Origin: Alphaproteobacteria bacterium
GTDB lineage: Bacteria; Pseudomonadota; Alphaproteobacteria; Rs-D84
DNA: 64,000 bases
Direction: 5' to 3'
Assembly: GCA_015062495.1 (NCBI GenBank)
Contig: SUUN01000001.1
Location: forward strand, 223,069-287,068
Of the stretch, positions 8,797 to 16,466 are shown piece after piece. Made by a program: the position numbers and the translations under genes. Every line of letters starts with the position of its first letter. Within the stretch, counting starts at the first letter, position 1. The notes under the pieces are model-generated. The model did not search any database and was not told the origin of the DNA. It saw only the letters and a list, made by a program, of their open reading frames with translations.

Positions 8797-10669
8797 ACAA
8801 AATCGTCGTGATGGGGCGAACTGGTTTTTAATGCTGTTTGGGGTGATTTTTGTCGCAATGGCGGCACGTATATTCTTGTTCGGCGGGTTTACGCCGGCCA
8901 ATATGCCGACGATGCCAAACACAGCCCAGGCAAAGCCAATTGAATTATCGTTTTCAGATGTTCTGCGTCGCGCACCAGAAATCAAAACAATGAAGATTAA
9001 TGGTAATGATGCGTCGGGCACGTTAAGTGACGGAACAAAATATACCGCAACAATTACATATGACCCAGAAATGCTGGCAAAATTGTCTGAATCGGGTACG
9101 GCGATTACGATTGATACATCGCGCGGGTGGTTGGACGCGGTGGCGACATTTGCACCACTGGCGTTGACATTGTTGTTTATATTCTGGATTTTGCGCGGAT
9201 TTCGCCGTGGGGGCGCAGGTGGAATCAGTCGCAGTTTGATTGGACAAAACCCAACTAAAATCGCGACCGGAAAACCAAAAACAACGTTCGCAGATGTCGC
9301 AGGCATCGATTCTGAAAAACAGGAACTGTCCGAAATTGTGGATTTCTTGAAAAACAAGGATAAATACAAGTCATTGGGCGCACGTGTGCCACGTGGTGTT
9401 CTGTTATCGGGACAGCCGGGGACGGGAAAAACATTATTGGCGCGCGCAATCGCAGGAGAGGCAAATGTGCCGTTCTTTGCCGCGTCGGGGTCGGACTTTT
9501 CGGGGATTATCGTTGGACTGGGCGTTGCCAAGATAAAAGAAATCTTTGAAATGGCAAAACGCAATGCGCCGTGTATTCTGTTTATTGATGAAATCGACGC
9601 GATTGGTCAGAAACGTTCGACGCATTCGTATAACGACCAAGACCGCGAACAGACCCTGAATCAATTGTTGATTGAAATGGATGGGTTCGCCAATGACACG
9701 GGTATTATTGTGATTGGTGCGACAAATCGTGTGGATATGTTAGATGCGGCGTTGTTGCGCCCAGGTCGCTTTGACCGCCAGGTTTATATCGAATTGCCAG
9801 ATATGGCGGGGCGGCGTGAAATCTTGGATTTGTATGCAAAAAAGGTTAAGGTTGGCGACAACGTTAATCTGCAAGATATTGCGCGTGGGACAACCGGTTT
9901 TTCGGGTGCGGATTTGGAAAACCTGTTGAACGAGGCAGCCCTGCATGCAGTTCGAAATGGACGTGATAAAATTACCCCAGATGATATTGAAGAAGCGCGC
10001 GATAAAATCATTATGGGACCGCGCAAGATTCGCAAAATGCGCCCCGAAGATATTAAATTGACCGCATATCACGAAGCCGGTCACGCATTCGTCAGCATGA
10101 TGTACGAAGACGTTGCAGATCCGGTTCACAAAGCAACGATTATCCCACGTGGACGTGCGCTGGGGATGGTGCAGCATCTGCCGATTGATGACAAGGTGTC
10201 TATGACATTGGCCGAAGTGCGGGCGAACCTGTCAATCGCGTTGGCGGGCCGGTGTGCCGAAGAAATATTCTTTGGCGCAGACAAAATTACAACCGGTGCA
10301 GAAAGCGATATCGCCATGGCGACACGGTTGGCGCGTTATTCAATTACAACCGCAGGTCTGTCCAAGAAAGTTGGATTGCCGGCAATTAACCAGGTTGGCA
10401 CATTTGGTGTGCGTGGCGCGTTGGAAAACGCGTCTGAAAAGACCGCCGAATTAGTTGATGCGGAAATTCGCGCGTGGCTGGATGCGGCGCATATGGATGC
10501 GACAAAGCACCTGACAAAAAACAAAAAGACAGTTGAAAAGTTGGCAAATGAACTGTTGACGCGCGAGACGTTGACCGGCGCAGAAATTCGCGAAATTGTT
10601 TTTGGCAGCAAAACCAAATCAGACAAAAAGAAAACCGTGCGCAAAAATGCAAAACCTAAGAAACAGTAA
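8753..10669 (+). CDS. ftsH: ATP-dependent zinc metalloprotease FtsH, with divergent pore loop
   Basis: FtsH is the membrane AAA+ protease that extracts and degrades membrane and regulatory proteins. Start at 8753 (638 residues), 4 bp after AGGAAGAA and inside the end of tilS. Visible parts are two membrane spans flanking a short periplasmic domain, a Walker A (GQPGTGKT), Walker B (LFIDEIDAIG), the second-region-of-homology arginines (LLRPGRFDRQ) and the zinc site HEAGH. The substrate-gripping loop, normally FVGVG, is IVGLG here, with the preceding residues also changed. The C-terminal tail is Lys-rich. Catalytic motifs are intact, so the protease should be active. Confidence 0.95.
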   Translation: MKKLKDFTKNKSTNKQNRRDGANWFLMLFGVIFVAMAARIFLFGGFTPANMPTMPNTAQAKPIELSFSDVLRRAPEIKTMKINGNDASGTLSDGTKYTATITYDPEMLAKLSESGTAITIDTSRGWLDAVATFAPLALTLLFIFWILRGFRRGGAGGISRSLIGQNPTKIATGKPKTTFADVAGIDSEKQELSEIVDFLKNKDKYKSLGARVPRGVLLSGQPGTGKTLLARAIAGEANVPFFAASGSDFSGIIVGLGVAKIKEIFEMAKRNAPCILFIDEIDAIGQKRSTHSYNDQDREQTLNQLLIEMDGFANDTGIIVIGATNRVDMLDAALLRPGRFDRQVYIELPDMAGRREILDLYAKKVKVGDNVNLQDIARGTTGFSGADLENLLNEAALHAVRNGRDKITPDDIEEARDKIIMGPRKIRKMRPEDIKLTAYHEAGHAFVSMMYEDVADPVHKATIIPRGRALGMVQHLPIDDKVSMTLAEVRANLSIALAGRCAEEIFFGADKITTGAESDIAMATRLARYSITTAGLSKKVGLPAINQVGTFGVRGALENASEKTAELVDAEIRAWLDAAHMDATKHLTKNKKTVEKLANELLTRETLTGAEIREIVFGSKTKSDKKKTVRKNAKPKKQ

Positions 10670-11294
10670 ATTTGAATTGTTCCAAATGCCCCCACAGAAT
10701 ACACAGTCAATAATGTTGACGGTGGGGGATGCGTGCGTTATTTTTGATCCATGGGGGCGCGCGGATGATTGGGCGCGGATTCTGGATGGGCGCGGGTTGA
10801 AATTGCGTGCAATATACGCGACACATGGACATCCAGACCACATTGCGTGCGCGCCGACATTGGCAAAAAAATATGGTGTGCCGTGGTATCTGCACACAGG
10901 GGATTTCAGATTAGTTGGTTGGGGAAACGATTTGCTGGAATATTTTGGGTTGCAAAAAATCAGCCTGGACGATATGCGCCCCACCCCGTTGGATTTAAAT
11001 CGTACTGAAATTTTACCGGGTATGTTTATGGATATTATTGAAACGCCGGGACATACACCGGGTGGTGTGGCATATCATTTCCCAGATGAAAAAATATTGC
11101 TGATTGGTGATACGGTATTCCAGGATTCGTTTGGGCGATATGATTTGCCGGGTGGCGATAAAAATATGCTGATGAAATCAATCGCGAATATTTATAACAT
11201 GGATTTGCCTGATGACACAGCGGTTGTACATGGGCATGGGATGGACACGTCCATCGGATGGCTGAAACAAAACAACCCTTTTTTTCACAGTTAA
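10647..11294 (+). CDS. metallo-beta-lactamase fold hydrolase (glyoxalase II-like)
   Basis: A protein of about 215 residues with the complete MBL-fold metal motifs: THGHPDHIA, TPGHTPGG, IGDTVFQ...GRYDLPGG and VHGHG. The ending WLKQNNPF is typical of YcbL/glyoxalase II-like proteins that hydrolyse thioesters. The start is uncertain: the ATG at 10647 overlaps the end of ftsH by 23 bp, and an internal ATG at 10686 is possible. The substrate is not determined by the sequence. Confidence 0.85.
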   Translation: MQNLRNSKFELFQMPPQNTQSIMLTVGDACVIFDPWGRADDWARILDGRGLKLRAIYATHGHPDHIACAPTLAKKYGVPWYLHTGDFRLVGWGNDLLEYFGLQKISLDDMRPTPLDLNRTEILPGMFMDIIETPGHTPGGVAYHFPDEKILLIGDTVFQDSFGRYDLPGGDKNMLMKSIANIYNMDLPDDTAVVHGHGMDTSIGWLKQNNPFFHS

Positions 11295-11295
11295 T

Positions 11296-11772
11296 TTAAC
11301 GATGAACTGCATCGGCACGTACAGCGCGTGCGCCGGGTGTGTTACTTTCACACATAACCCAGTTTGTATTTGTACCATTAACGTGAACTGTTCTGAAATA
11401 GTTCGGTGTTCTTACCAACAACATTACAATCACCACACCCCAGAATAACATCTTGGTTAATCCCCAGGGGGTTTTAAATGCATCACGGACAAATTTGTCC
11501 TTTAATAAATTCTGGTACATGGCCCACGCCCATGAAAAGCATAATAAAATCACCGCAAAGAAAAATCCAATTATCAATGGGCGCGTAAATTGCCCCAAGC
11601 CACGCGCCAACATATCCCATGTGTTACTGGCCGCGGGGCATACAAACAGTGCGTTTGGTGCGTTTTCCGCACTTAATACAATCGGGGTTGTGGGCGATAA
11701 ATTTATATCAAAAACCGTCATCAAAACAATTGATGTTAACAGTATAATCGCAAACAACATTGTCGGCTTCAT
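11296..11772 (-). CDS. small membrane protein of unknown function
   Basis: A 158-residue protein starting at the ATG 11770-11772, which is preceded by GGGGGG at good spacing. Three hydrophobic segments are visible: residues about 4-22, 66-90 and 106-124. A periplasmic loop containing a single Cys follows the first span, and a short C-terminal tail contains another. No family was recognised. It is convergent with the MBL hydrolase gene, only 1 bp separating the stops. The T4SS-like topology is noted but not sufficient for a call. Confidence 0.65.
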   Translation of the reverse strand: MKPTMLFAIILLTSIVLMTVFDINLSPTTPIVLSAENAPNALFVCPAASNTWDMLARGLGQFTRPLIIGFFFAVILLCFSWAWAMYQNLLKDKFVRDAFKTPWGLTKMLFWGVVIVMLLVRTPNYFRTVHVNGTNTNWVMCESNTPGARAVRADAVHR

Positions 11773-11820
11773 AGACAATCCCCCCGTTTTGGGTTTATTA
11801 TATCATAAATAACTATGTAA

Positions 11821-11849
11821 TTGCAATTTTTCAAATTTTTATCTAAGAT
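11821..11849 (+). promoter_or_regulatory. sigma-70 type promoter giving a leaderless transcript
   Basis: TTGCAA (11821-11826), a 17-bp spacer and TAAGAT (11844-11849). The start codon at 11856 sits 6 bp beyond the -10 box, where transcription should begin, and no ribosome binding site is visible. Confidence 0.5.
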
Positions 11850-11855
11850 TTTCAT

Positions 11856-12692
11856 ATGTTTTATAAGCGCACACGAATTATTGTGGGGATGACCACGTTG
11901 TATAACGAATACCTGGGGATATCAATTCCGGGGTTGGCGCGACTGGGGAAAAAAATTACACTAATTATCTATAACGACAACCCAGATACCAAAGTAAAGA
12001 AAAGTTATATTCGAAGACTGGGGTATCGGGGAAAACTGTATATTGTGAATGGCGGACATAATCTGGGGCAACTGCGGGCGCGATTGGCAATTGTGGATTT
12101 CGTGCGCAAGAAAAAATTAAAAGCAGACTGGTTCGTGTTTGTGGATGATGATGACATATTGACCAATGTCGTAATCCCAAATGTGTCAGAAAATAATTTC
12201 GCAATTATTCAGAATATGGCGGTGATTCGAACACGACTGATTGATGTGTTACGCGTTGCGCGGGACGCGACCAATTACACAATTGATAATGAAAATATCT
12301 ATCTGGTGCGACCGCATGTTGGATTGGCGGGGACTTTGGTGCGATATTCCGCGATACTGCGTATGGCAGATATTATGAACAACGCATTACAATCAATATC
12401 AGATGTAGATGAATCGCTGACATTTCGGCCGCCGGTTGATATGATGATGTGGTCGGCGTTAAATATTATCGCACGGCATGATAACGAACGCGCCACGCCA
12501 ATTTATATGGATACTATAAATTATATTGCGACCGATGTTGATACATGCCCCACTAAGTACGGGATGAAGATTCAACCAGCAAAGAATCCGACACAACAAA
12601 TATCACGCGCAATCGCACGTTATGACGCCGCGATACGTGCCACGTTGCGTGACAACAATGCCGCCCCCACGGGGCAAGAATTAGACGCATAA
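11856..12692 (+). CDS. GT-A fold glycosyltransferase-like protein
   Basis: A 278-residue protein with an N-terminal nucleotide-sugar-binding arrangement (IIVGMTTLYNEY, LIIYNDNPD) and an acidic DxD-type motif (VFVDDDD) near residue 96, consistent with family 2-like glycosyltransferases. The later part keeps HVGLAGTLVRY and DMMMWSALN, but the acceptor cannot be predicted. No ribosome binding site precedes the ATG, which coincides with the predicted transcription start. It may take part in surface polysaccharide or glycoprotein synthesis; that is inference. Confidence 0.6.
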   Translation: MFYKRTRIIVGMTTLYNEYLGISIPGLARLGKKITLIIYNDNPDTKVKKSYIRRLGYRGKLYIVNGGHNLGQLRARLAIVDFVRKKKLKADWFVFVDDDDILTNVVIPNVSENNFAIIQNMAVIRTRLIDVLRVARDATNYTIDNENIYLVRPHVGLAGTLVRYSAILRMADIMNNALQSISDVDESLTFRPPVDMMMWSALNIIARHDNERATPIYMDTINYIATDVDTCPTKYGMKIQPAKNPTQQISRAIARYDAAIRATLRDNNAAPTGQELDA

Positions 12693-12777
12693 AAAATTTT
12701 CCAGAAAATTAAAATATATGATTGAAACAGTGGGGTAATCTTTATACAATACCCCCGATAATAAAAGGAATTGAAAG

Positions 12778-14856
12778 ATGACATACAATGAAATTCGCAA
12801 AGCATTTTTAGACTATTTTGAATCCAAGGGACACAAGATTGTGCCGTCTGCGTCATTGATACCGAATGATCCAACACTGTTATTCACGGTTGCTGGCATG
12901 GTTCCATGGAAGGGAATTTTACAAGGCACAGAACCGGCGTTCGCGCCACGCGTCGCAGACGTTCAAAAATGTATTCGCGCAGGCGGAAAACACAACGACC
13001 TGGAAGATGTGGGTTTTGATGGCCGTCATCATACGTTCTTTGAAATGATGGGGAATTGGTCGTTTGGGGACTATTTCAAAGAAGGCGCGATTGAAATGTC
13101 GTGGGAACTGTTGACACGCGTGTTCGGACTGGACCCAAATCGTATTGTTGTGACGACGCATTACAGCGATGACGAGGCGGCAAAAATCTGGAAAAAAGTT
13201 TCGGGCAAAGATGCGATTTTGCTGGGTGACAAAGATAACTGGTGGTCGGCGGGCGAAACAGGCCCATGTGGGCCGTGCACCGAAATGCACTATGATATGG
13301 GCGACCATTTGCCGGGTGGCATGCCGGGTTCGGCGGACGAAGATGGCGGACGCTGGGTCGAAATTTGGAACGATGTATTTATGCAGTATGACCGCGATGC
13401 AAATGGTAATTTAACACCACTGCCAAAACAAAATGTTGATACAGGTGCGGGTTTGGAACGTTTTGCGTCCATTATGCAGGGCAAGACGGATAACTATGAC
13501 ACGGATTTGTTTGTAAATCTGAAACGCGCGGTGTCCGATGTCACTGGCGTCGCAGAAACAGCCGAAAATATCGCCAGTTTCAAGGTTATCACAGACCACC
13601 TGCGGTCGGTTGGGTTCGCAATCGCAGATGGTGTAATTCCGTCAAACACAGACCGCGGATATGTAATTCGCCGTATATTGCGTCGCGCAATGCGTCACGG
13701 CCAGATTCTGGGGCACAAGGGGGCGTTGTTGTCAAAACTGTACCCGGCGCTGATTACAGAAATGGGCGATGCGTATCCTGAATTGGCACGTGAACAGGCG
13801 CGTGTTGTTGACATTCTGCAAAACGAAGAAAATGCGTTTGCGGATATGTTACAAAATGGAATGAAGTTATTGGAAAATGAAATTCCAAAGTTAAACAACA
13901 ATGTGTTGCCGGGGGATGTCGCGTTCAAATTATTTGATACGTATGGTTTCCCACTGGATTTGACCCAGATGATTTTGCGCGACCGCAATATTGATGTTGA
14001 TGTGGCGGAATTTGAAAAATCAATGGCTGAACAAAAAGAACGTTCGCGTGCAGACACACGTGGAACACGTATTTTCTGGGAATCCCAGACAGATCTGGCC
14101 GGCACGGACGACAGCGCGAAATACGCACCAATCGATATGGAATCGCGCGTGTTATCAATTCTGCGCAACGGTGAATTTGTTGACAGTGCAAACGCCGGTG
14201 ACGAAGTCGAAGTTGCGTTGGATAAAACCAATTTCTATGGCACACAGGGTGGTCAGGTTGGTGATAGTGGCGAATTAAAAATTGGGAACGACACGGTTAT
14301 GAACGTAGCAGAGGCCGCACGTGTTGACAATGTTGTTATTCACAAGGGCACATTGGTCGCAACACTGAGAGTTGGCGACACTGTAAAGCCGGTTATTAAT
14401 TCAGCCGTGCGCCAGCAGACTGCACGCGCACACACGGCAACGCACCTGTTGCAGGCGGCATTGCGCAGCGTGCTGAACGAAGACGTGGAACAGCGCGGAT
14501 CAAAAGTTTCGCCAGATTCAGTTCGATTTGACTTTCGATTTGGGCGTGCGATGACGGCGGATGAAAAACAGGCCGTGGAAGATTTAGTTAACAAGTGGAT
14601 TGCCATGGATATGCCGGTTGAACACGATGAAATGTCAATGGAAGATGCGGTTAAGAAAGGTGCAATGGCATTGTTTGGCGAAAAGTATGGCGACACAGTC
14701 AAGGTTATTACCGCAGGTGATGTTTCGTGCGAACTGTGCGGTGGGACACACGTGTATCACACAGGTGAAATTTTGAAAGCCAAAGTGAACAAGGAAAAAT
14801 CAATCAGCAGCGGTATTCGCCGCATTACTATGTCGGTTGGAACACTGGCCGAATAA
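12778..14856 (+). CDS. alaS: alanyl-tRNA synthetase lacking the C-terminal C-Ala domain
   Basis: AlaRS charges tRNA-Ala and edits mischarged Ser/Gly. The 692-residue protein contains the class II catalytic core (KCIRAGGKHNDLEDVG, FFEMMGNWSFGDYFK), the tRNA-recognition helices, and the full editing domain with HTATH (about residues 551-555) and CGGTH (about 653-657). It then stops shortly after SSGIRRI. The usual coiled linker and C-Ala domain (about 170-180 residues) are absent, with no remnant before the terminator. Bacterial AlaRS is normally about 860-880 residues. The stop is followed at once by a strong terminator, arguing for a natural short form rather than a frameshift. Confidence 0.95.
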   Translation: MTYNEIRKAFLDYFESKGHKIVPSASLIPNDPTLLFTVAGMVPWKGILQGTEPAFAPRVADVQKCIRAGGKHNDLEDVGFDGRHHTFFEMMGNWSFGDYFKEGAIEMSWELLTRVFGLDPNRIVVTTHYSDDEAAKIWKKVSGKDAILLGDKDNWWSAGETGPCGPCTEMHYDMGDHLPGGMPGSADEDGGRWVEIWNDVFMQYDRDANGNLTPLPKQNVDTGAGLERFASIMQGKTDNYDTDLFVNLKRAVSDVTGVAETAENIASFKVITDHLRSVGFAIADGVIPSNTDRGYVIRRILRRAMRHGQILGHKGALLSKLYPALITEMGDAYPELAREQARVVDILQNEENAFADMLQNGMKLLENEIPKLNNNVLPGDVAFKLFDTYGFPLDLTQMILRDRNIDVDVAEFEKSMAEQKERSRADTRGTRIFWESQTDLAGTDDSAKYAPIDMESRVLSILRNGEFVDSANAGDEVEVALDKTNFYGTQGGQVGDSGELKIGNDTVMNVAEAARVDNVVIHKGTLVATLRVGDTVKPVINSAVRQQTARAHTATHLLQAALRSVLNEDVEQRGSKVSPDSVRFDFRFGRAMTADEKQAVEDLVNKWIAMDMPVEHDEMSMEDAVKKGAMALFGEKYGDTVKVITAGDVSCELCGGTHVYHTGEILKAKVNKEKSISSGIRRITMSVGTLAE

Positions 14857-14860
14857 GAAA

Positions 14861-14887
14861 AACCCGCCAAATGGCGGGATTTTTTTG
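14861..14887 (+). terminator. Rho-independent terminator of alaS
   Basis: CCCGCC-AAAT-GGCGGG stem followed by seven T residues. Confidence 0.92.
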
Positions 14888-14951
14888 AGATATGAGACAG
14901 GAAATATGAGATAGTAATACTTAGCTAAACTTTTATTTATCGAAGTAATTG
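14886..14951 (+). repeat. terminator-linked dispersed repeat, copy 1
   Basis: Directly after the alaS terminator: GAGATATGAGACA-type units, then ATACTTAGCTAAAC and TTTTATTTATCGAAG. Related copies occur near 32039, 37256 (reverse), 46479 and 59511, always beside a terminator. Confidence 0.6.
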
Positions 14952-14977
14952 AATTTATGGCGAGTATGGCGTATAAT
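14949..14977 (+). promoter_or_regulatory. promoter of leader RNA A
   Basis: TTGAAT (14949-14954), 17-bp spacer, TATAAT (14972-14977). It predicts transcription from about G14984 into the structured leader. Confidence 0.75.
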
Positions 14978-14983
14978 GGATAT

Positions 14984-15193
14984 GTCGCCGGGTGTTCCGG
15001 TGATGGGGTGTCAAGACCCGTGCCAACGCGTCGACGGACATATTTAGTGACGCATGTATGCGTCTTTTTTGTTGACCAAGACGTAAAAACTCCTGAACCC
15101 GGTTGGGTCAGGAGGGTTGCGATATATATAAATAAGCACACAATTCGTTGGATTGTCTTGAACCTCCTGACCACCTGATATTGGTGGTTTTTT
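14984..15193 (+). ncRNA. structured leader RNA A with two terminator-like modules
   Basis: This is the gene-free stretch between alaS and the secreted-protein gene. The 5' domain is a three-way junction: helix GTCG/CGAC (14984-14987 with 15032-15035), hairpin CCGG-GTGTT-CCGG and hairpin GGGT/ACCC (15006-15019). GACGC at 15049-15053 can pair upstream with GCGTC (15028-15032) or downstream with GCGTC, forming a terminator with a T-run ending at 15070. The second module has a stem CTCCTGA/TCAGGAG (15090-15114). TCAGGAGG (15108-15115) can instead pair with CCTCCTGA (15163-15170), which abuts a second terminator, ACCACC/GGTGGT plus six T. The element is homologous to leader B (37000-37214, minus). 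No known riboswitch class was recognised. Confidence 0.7.
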
Positions 15194-15249
15194 AATTACC
15201 CAATTATGCAGGGGCAAAATTGGGATTAACAAAATTCAGGAGTGAAAAG

Positions 15250-15756
15250 ATGAAACATTTTTTACCAATAACAATATCAATGTTGTTAATACCAGGTGTG
15301 GCCAGCAGTATCGTTACTGGAATAACGTGCCAAACCGGTCAGGTTTGCTGTTACTATAACAATGCAGGCGGATGTATGAAATGCGCTGCGGCGGGTTCTT
15401 GTCCCACATGCACATGCCCATTAAATACGGATAATGATCCGACCATATGTTCCAGCACGGAATGGACCGCCAATGGGACCGAGGGAACATATCACCGTTG
15501 TTTACAGGTACAAAGTAACGCTGCACTGGAAATATGCGGATGTCAATATAGTTGTATGCCGGGGTATTATATGACATACGACGCAACCGCAGCCAAAAAC
15601 ATATGCGTCAGATGCCCGTCTATAAATGGCGTGTATGGTACAACGGTTGATCATAACATCAACGGTATTACAAGTTGCTATATCCCCACAGGGACAAGCC
15701 TGAGCGACGACACAGGAACGTTCGAATTTACAAGCCAGTGCAATTACACAAACTAA
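15250..15756 (+). CDS. secreted Cys-rich protein of unknown function
   Basis: A 168-residue protein starting at 15250, 7 bp after CAGGAGTG. A signal peptide (about residues 1-20) is followed by a mature part with many Cys in CxxC-like spacings. Near the C-terminus it has ITSCYIPTG and the motif DDTGTFEF followed by Cys, also found in the two Cys-rich proteins encoded near 28.3 and 36.3 kb. Disulfide-bonded export to the periplasm or surface is likely, but no function is known. Expression probably passes through leader RNA A, which ends 56 bp upstream. Confidence 0.75.
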   Translation: MKHFLPITISMLLIPGVASSIVTGITCQTGQVCCYYNNAGGCMKCAAAGSCPTCTCPLNTDNDPTICSSTEWTANGTEGTYHRCLQVQSNAALEICGCQYSCMPGYYMTYDATAAKNICVRCPSINGVYGTTVDHNINGITSCYIPTGTSLSDDTGTFEFTSQCNYTN

Positions 15757-15759
15757 AAA

Positions 15760-15782
15760 CCCGCCAAATGGCGGGATTTTTA
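15760..15782. terminator. bidirectional terminator between the Cys-rich gene and ybaB
   Basis: CCCGCC-AAAT-GGCGGG stem with T-run to the right and A-run to the left. Confidence 0.88.
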
Positions 15783-15789
15783 TATTTTA

Positions 15790-16086
15790 TTATGGCATTG
15801 GTATGCCGGCGGTTGCGTCACCCATGACACGGTCTATCATAGCGTCGGCTTTTTGTTTAGCATCCATGTATGCCGCAGCAACCGCAGTTTCAACTGCAGA
15901 CACGCCACCCGACAATACGTCTGGATTAATCGTCAGTTTAACCAGGTCGTATTTGCCAGTCATATCAACGACGCATGCGCCATTCGGCGCGATGCCCTTG
16001 ACAACAGTTTTTGCCAATTGGTCCTGGGCGGCGGCGACTTTGTTTTGCAATTCGGCGGCCTGGGCCATTAATGCGTCCATATCCAT
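15790..16086 (-). CDS. YbaB/EbfC family nucleoid-associated protein
   Basis: A 98-residue DNA-binding protein of the YbaB/EbfC family. The start at 16086 is preceded by GGGGGG. Typical features are the N-terminal helix MAQAAELQNKVAAAQDQL, the central strand VVDMTGKYDLVKLTINP and the C-terminal helix with AAYMDAKQKADAM. These proteins form tweezer-like dimers on DNA. It is the last gene of pnp / 16103-16465 / ybaB on the minus strand; the usual partners dnaX and recR are not in the window. Confidence 0.88.
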   Translation of the reverse strand: MDMDALMAQAAELQNKVAAAQDQLAKTVVKGIAPNGACVVDMTGKYDLVKLTINPDVLSGGVSAVETAVAAAYMDAKQKADAMIDRVMGDATAGIPMP

Positions 16087-16102
16087 TTTAATCCCCCCGT
16101 TT

Positions 16103-16465
16103 CTATTTCTGTTTGCTGTAAATATGCAACATCTGAATCGCACGTGTTGGAACACCAATAAGCGCCGCATAAGAATCCGAGAAAGCCATACGTGGTAAAA
16201 CCTCTTCATTGGCATAGCGGGTTGCACGTTCGGATGATTCAAATTCTTTGTCCGACGATACAAATGGCTGAACACGTTTCGCACCAGATGGCGCAACATC
16301 CAGTTTGGTCATTTGAAATGAATACATGCCCGTTTTCATATCGCGGGCAATTGCCGGAAAATAATTTTCCGTCATATATTGGCGTAACACCGGGACGTCT
16401 TGGGCATCACACCCCAGGTGTGACGCCCATTGTTTGTCCGTCCAGGTTAATTGTTCTGGTCTCAT
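16103..16465 (-). CDS. conserved-looking small cytoplasmic protein, function unknown
   Basis: A 120-residue soluble protein with no signal peptide or membrane span. It has mixed charged composition (TWTDKQWASHLGC at the N-terminus, RVQPFVSSDKEFE in the middle). It starts 1 bp after the pnp stop and ends 16 bp before ybaB, so it is surely co-transcribed with both. Its codon use matches neighbours. No domain was recognised. Confidence 0.65.
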   Translation of the reverse strand: MRPEQLTWTDKQWASHLGCDAQDVPVLRQYMTENYFPAIARDMKTGMYSFQMTKLDVAPSGAKRVQPFVSSDKEFESSERATRYANEEVLPRMAFSDSYAALIGVPTRAIQMLHIYSKQK

Positions 16466-16466
16466 A

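Noticed and set aside
8710-9564. A 284-codon open frame antisense to ftsH
   Set aside because: Lies wholly over the tilS end and ftsH, low-complexity translation, no supporting signals.
12693-12777. T-box riboswitch before alaS
   Set aside because: Only 85 bp upstream, without a T-box sequence, specifier loop or terminator; alphaproteobacteria rarely use T-boxes.
14957-15178. A 73-codon ORF in the alaS downstream region
   Set aside because: It covers the promoter, first terminator and stems of leader RNA A, has no ribosome binding site, and its translation resembles no family; the region is better explained as structured RNA.
14984-15193. Leader A as tmRNA, SRP RNA or retron RNA
   Set aside because: No tag-coding frame or tRNA-like ends, no SRP GGAAG/GCAGCC motif, and no reverse transcriptase nearby.
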